A stretch of 64,000 bases of DNA, from contig NZ_LBIO01000039.1 of NCBI RefSeq assembly GCF_001280505.1, forward strand, positions 120,326 through 184,325. The letters run 5' to 3'. The position numbers were made by a program, and so were the translations under genes. Below the pieces are notes generated by a model. That model did no database searches and was not told the DNA's origin. It saw only the letters and a program-made list of their open reading frames with translations. Position 1 is the first letter of the stretch, and each line of letters starts with the position of its first letter. This DNA is from Mangrovimonas sp. TPBH4. GTDB lineage: Bacteria; Bacteroidota; Bacteroidia; Flavobacteriales; Flavobacteriaceae. Below, piece by piece: positions 62,906-64,000 of this stretch.

Positions 62906-64000
62906 TTAATTTAATAATTTATGATACAGATTAACTAGTAATTTAACTTCATACTCAATAGAAAATTTGTTATTAACAAAATTAATTGCTGCCTCAGAGA
63001 ATGCAGTGTATTTTTCACCATTATTATATAATTCTATTATTTTATCGGCAGCTACAGATGTCTCATAATAAGGCACAACATATCCTGTCCTATTTGGAAT
63101 TATCATTTCAGGGAGTCCATCAGAATCTGACACAATACAAGGCACTCCTTTCGACTGCGCCTCAATTATGGTAGCACCAGCTGATTCCGAAATACTTAAT
63201 TGTAAATAAAAATCGTAATCGGGTAAAATCTCTTTGAACGCAGCATTATCAATTTTTCCCTTATAAGTAACAGCATCCAGTAAGCCATATCGATTAATCA
63301 AATAAAATATCTGCCCAAGATCATGCCCATCGCCATAAATATCATACGTAACTTTATACCCCTGTTCTACTAAAGATTTAATCACCCTTAAATTTCCGTC
63401 TATATTCTTTTCCCAACACATTCTAAATGCCGAAATAATCCTTATCTCTTTTTGACTTGGATGTTTTACTTCAGCATTTGAGTGAGTACCGAATGAAATT
63501 GGAATGACATGAATTTTGTTTTCATTTATCCCCCAAAGCCTTAAATACTCCTTTTGGTGATTGCTTACGGTTACAAACGCATCAACCTGTGTCCCATATG
63601 TACAATAAAACCTTTTCCATTTATCTGAAATCCAAGGTTTTATATATGTATCAGCACCTCTTAAAGTGATAATTATTTTTGGTCGTTGTTCAAAAGGAAG
63701 TTCAACAATGTTTTTAATATGACCATTTAGAAAAGAATGTTGAAGATGTACAATATCTACCTTGTTTTTAATCCAAAAGATTTCTGGATAGCTTAATTTT
63801 TTTAATGATGGATTAACTATGCTATAAAAGATTTCATTTAGCCGCCTAAATCTATACGATGGCATGACAAAAATACCTTTGCTAAGTTTTTTTTGTTCTG
63901 AAGAAAAAAAAGTTAAGGTAATGTCCAGTTCTTCCAAGGTTTTAATCTTATCAACCAACAGTTTTAGATAAGGCTGATAGAATAAAGGATACTCTTGGAA
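62906..64000 (-). CDS. Partial GT4-type glycosyltransferase
   Basis: The frame is open to the right window edge, so the N-terminus lies outside; a TTG at 63958 is not the real start, since Y-P-L-F-Y-Q-P-Y-L-K-L-L is encoded before it. The visible part includes I-R-I-I-S-A-F-R-M-C-W-E-K-N-I-D-G-N and D-Y-D-F-Y-L-Q-L-S-I-S-E-S-A-G-A-T-I-I-E-A-Q-S-K-G, a GT4 donor domain in which the usual E-G-F/L is E-S-A. The gene is strikingly AT-rich compared with the 54-58 kb genes. It ends 3 bp before asnB-like. Confidence 0.85.
   Translation of the reverse strand, partial: FQEYPLFYQPYLKLLVDKIKTLEELDITLTFFSSEQKKLSKGIFVMPSYRFRRLNEIFYSIVNPSLKKLSYPEIFWIKNKVDIVHLQHSFLNGHIKNIVELPFEQRPKIIITLRGADTYIKPWISDKWKRFYCTYGTQVDAFVTVSNHQKEYLRLWGINENKIHVIPISFGTHSNAEVKHPSQKEIRIISAFRMCWEKNIDGNLRVIKSLVEQGYKVTYDIYGDGHDLGQIFYLINRYGLLDAVTYKGKIDNAAFKEILPDYDFYLQLSISESAGATIIEAQSKGVPCIVSDSDGLPEMIIPNRTGYVVPYYETSVAADKIIELYNNGEKYTAFSEAAINFVNNKFSIEYEVKLLVNLYHKLLN

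Overview
The window comes from a chromosome of the phylum Bacteroidota, most likely a marine member of Flavobacteriaceae. The basis is the gene families present: a ccoNO-fused cbb3 oxidase operon, a PorV/PorQ-type outer-membrane protein, a carboxypeptidase-regulatory-domain TonB receptor, LETM1-like and 2TM-domain families, TAnnTTTG-type promoter elements, little use of Shine-Dalgarno sequences, and many short intergenic repeats. No rRNA, tRNA, CRISPR array or IS transposase was seen.

Positions 1-8.1 kb hold the 3' part of a propeller/DUF6265 gene, a trehalose block (GH15 enzyme divergent from a fused OtsA-OtsB), a YdeI-like protein, and a MoxR-type AAA+ ATPase next to a VWA protein. Positions 8.3-16.9 kb are a complete cbb3 oxidase operon (ccoI, a 17-codon leader ORF, ccoS, ccoNO, ccoQ, ccoP, ccoG, ccoH, and a TauE/SafE-like gene). 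It is preceded by an FNR-like palindrome placed for class II activation. Positions 17-24 kb carry a universal stress protein, a Cu/Zn-SOD lipoprotein, a three-gene xylan unit (GPH symporter, GH10, GH43) and a LETM1-like protein. Positions 23.8-31.2 kb hold a LytS/LytTR-type system with 2TM modules, a TonB receptor and several lipoproteins. Positions 31.2-42.9 kb are mostly envelope and housekeeping genes: a cyclophilin-FKBP fusion, RecQ, a KdsD-like isomerase, TatC, an AhpD-like protein, LptB, DUF808, PssA, a PorV-like protein and Lnt.

From 43.2 kb to the right edge, nearly every gene is on the minus strand and belongs to a surface polysaccharide cluster: an initiating glycosyl-1-phosphate transferase, a Wzy/ligase-like membrane protein, about nine glycosyltransferases, a hexapeptide acetyltransferase, an MBOAT plus SGNH-like acylation pair, and two asparagine-synthase-type amidotransferases. 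The product is probably a lipid-linked, O-acylated and possibly amidated polysaccharide. Flippase and chain-length genes are not in the window. Base composition shifts visibly within the cluster, and the parts nearest 52 kb and 60-64 kb are AT-rich, which suggests mosaic acquisition.

The most unusual features lie in the gaps of this cluster. A 1.2-kb tandem array of about 104-bp imperfect-palindrome units has a GIY-YIG nuclease gene sitting in the loop of one unit, which resembles an autonomous element with non-autonomous derivatives. The edge of the array supplies the C-terminus of a neighbouring glycosyltransferase. Further left, an 890-bp gap carries six DnaA-box-like 9-mers at 11-12 bp spacing, a hairpin touching a TTG start codon, and an 87-bp direct repeat. 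Base-pair positions were counted by hand, and no similarity search was possible.
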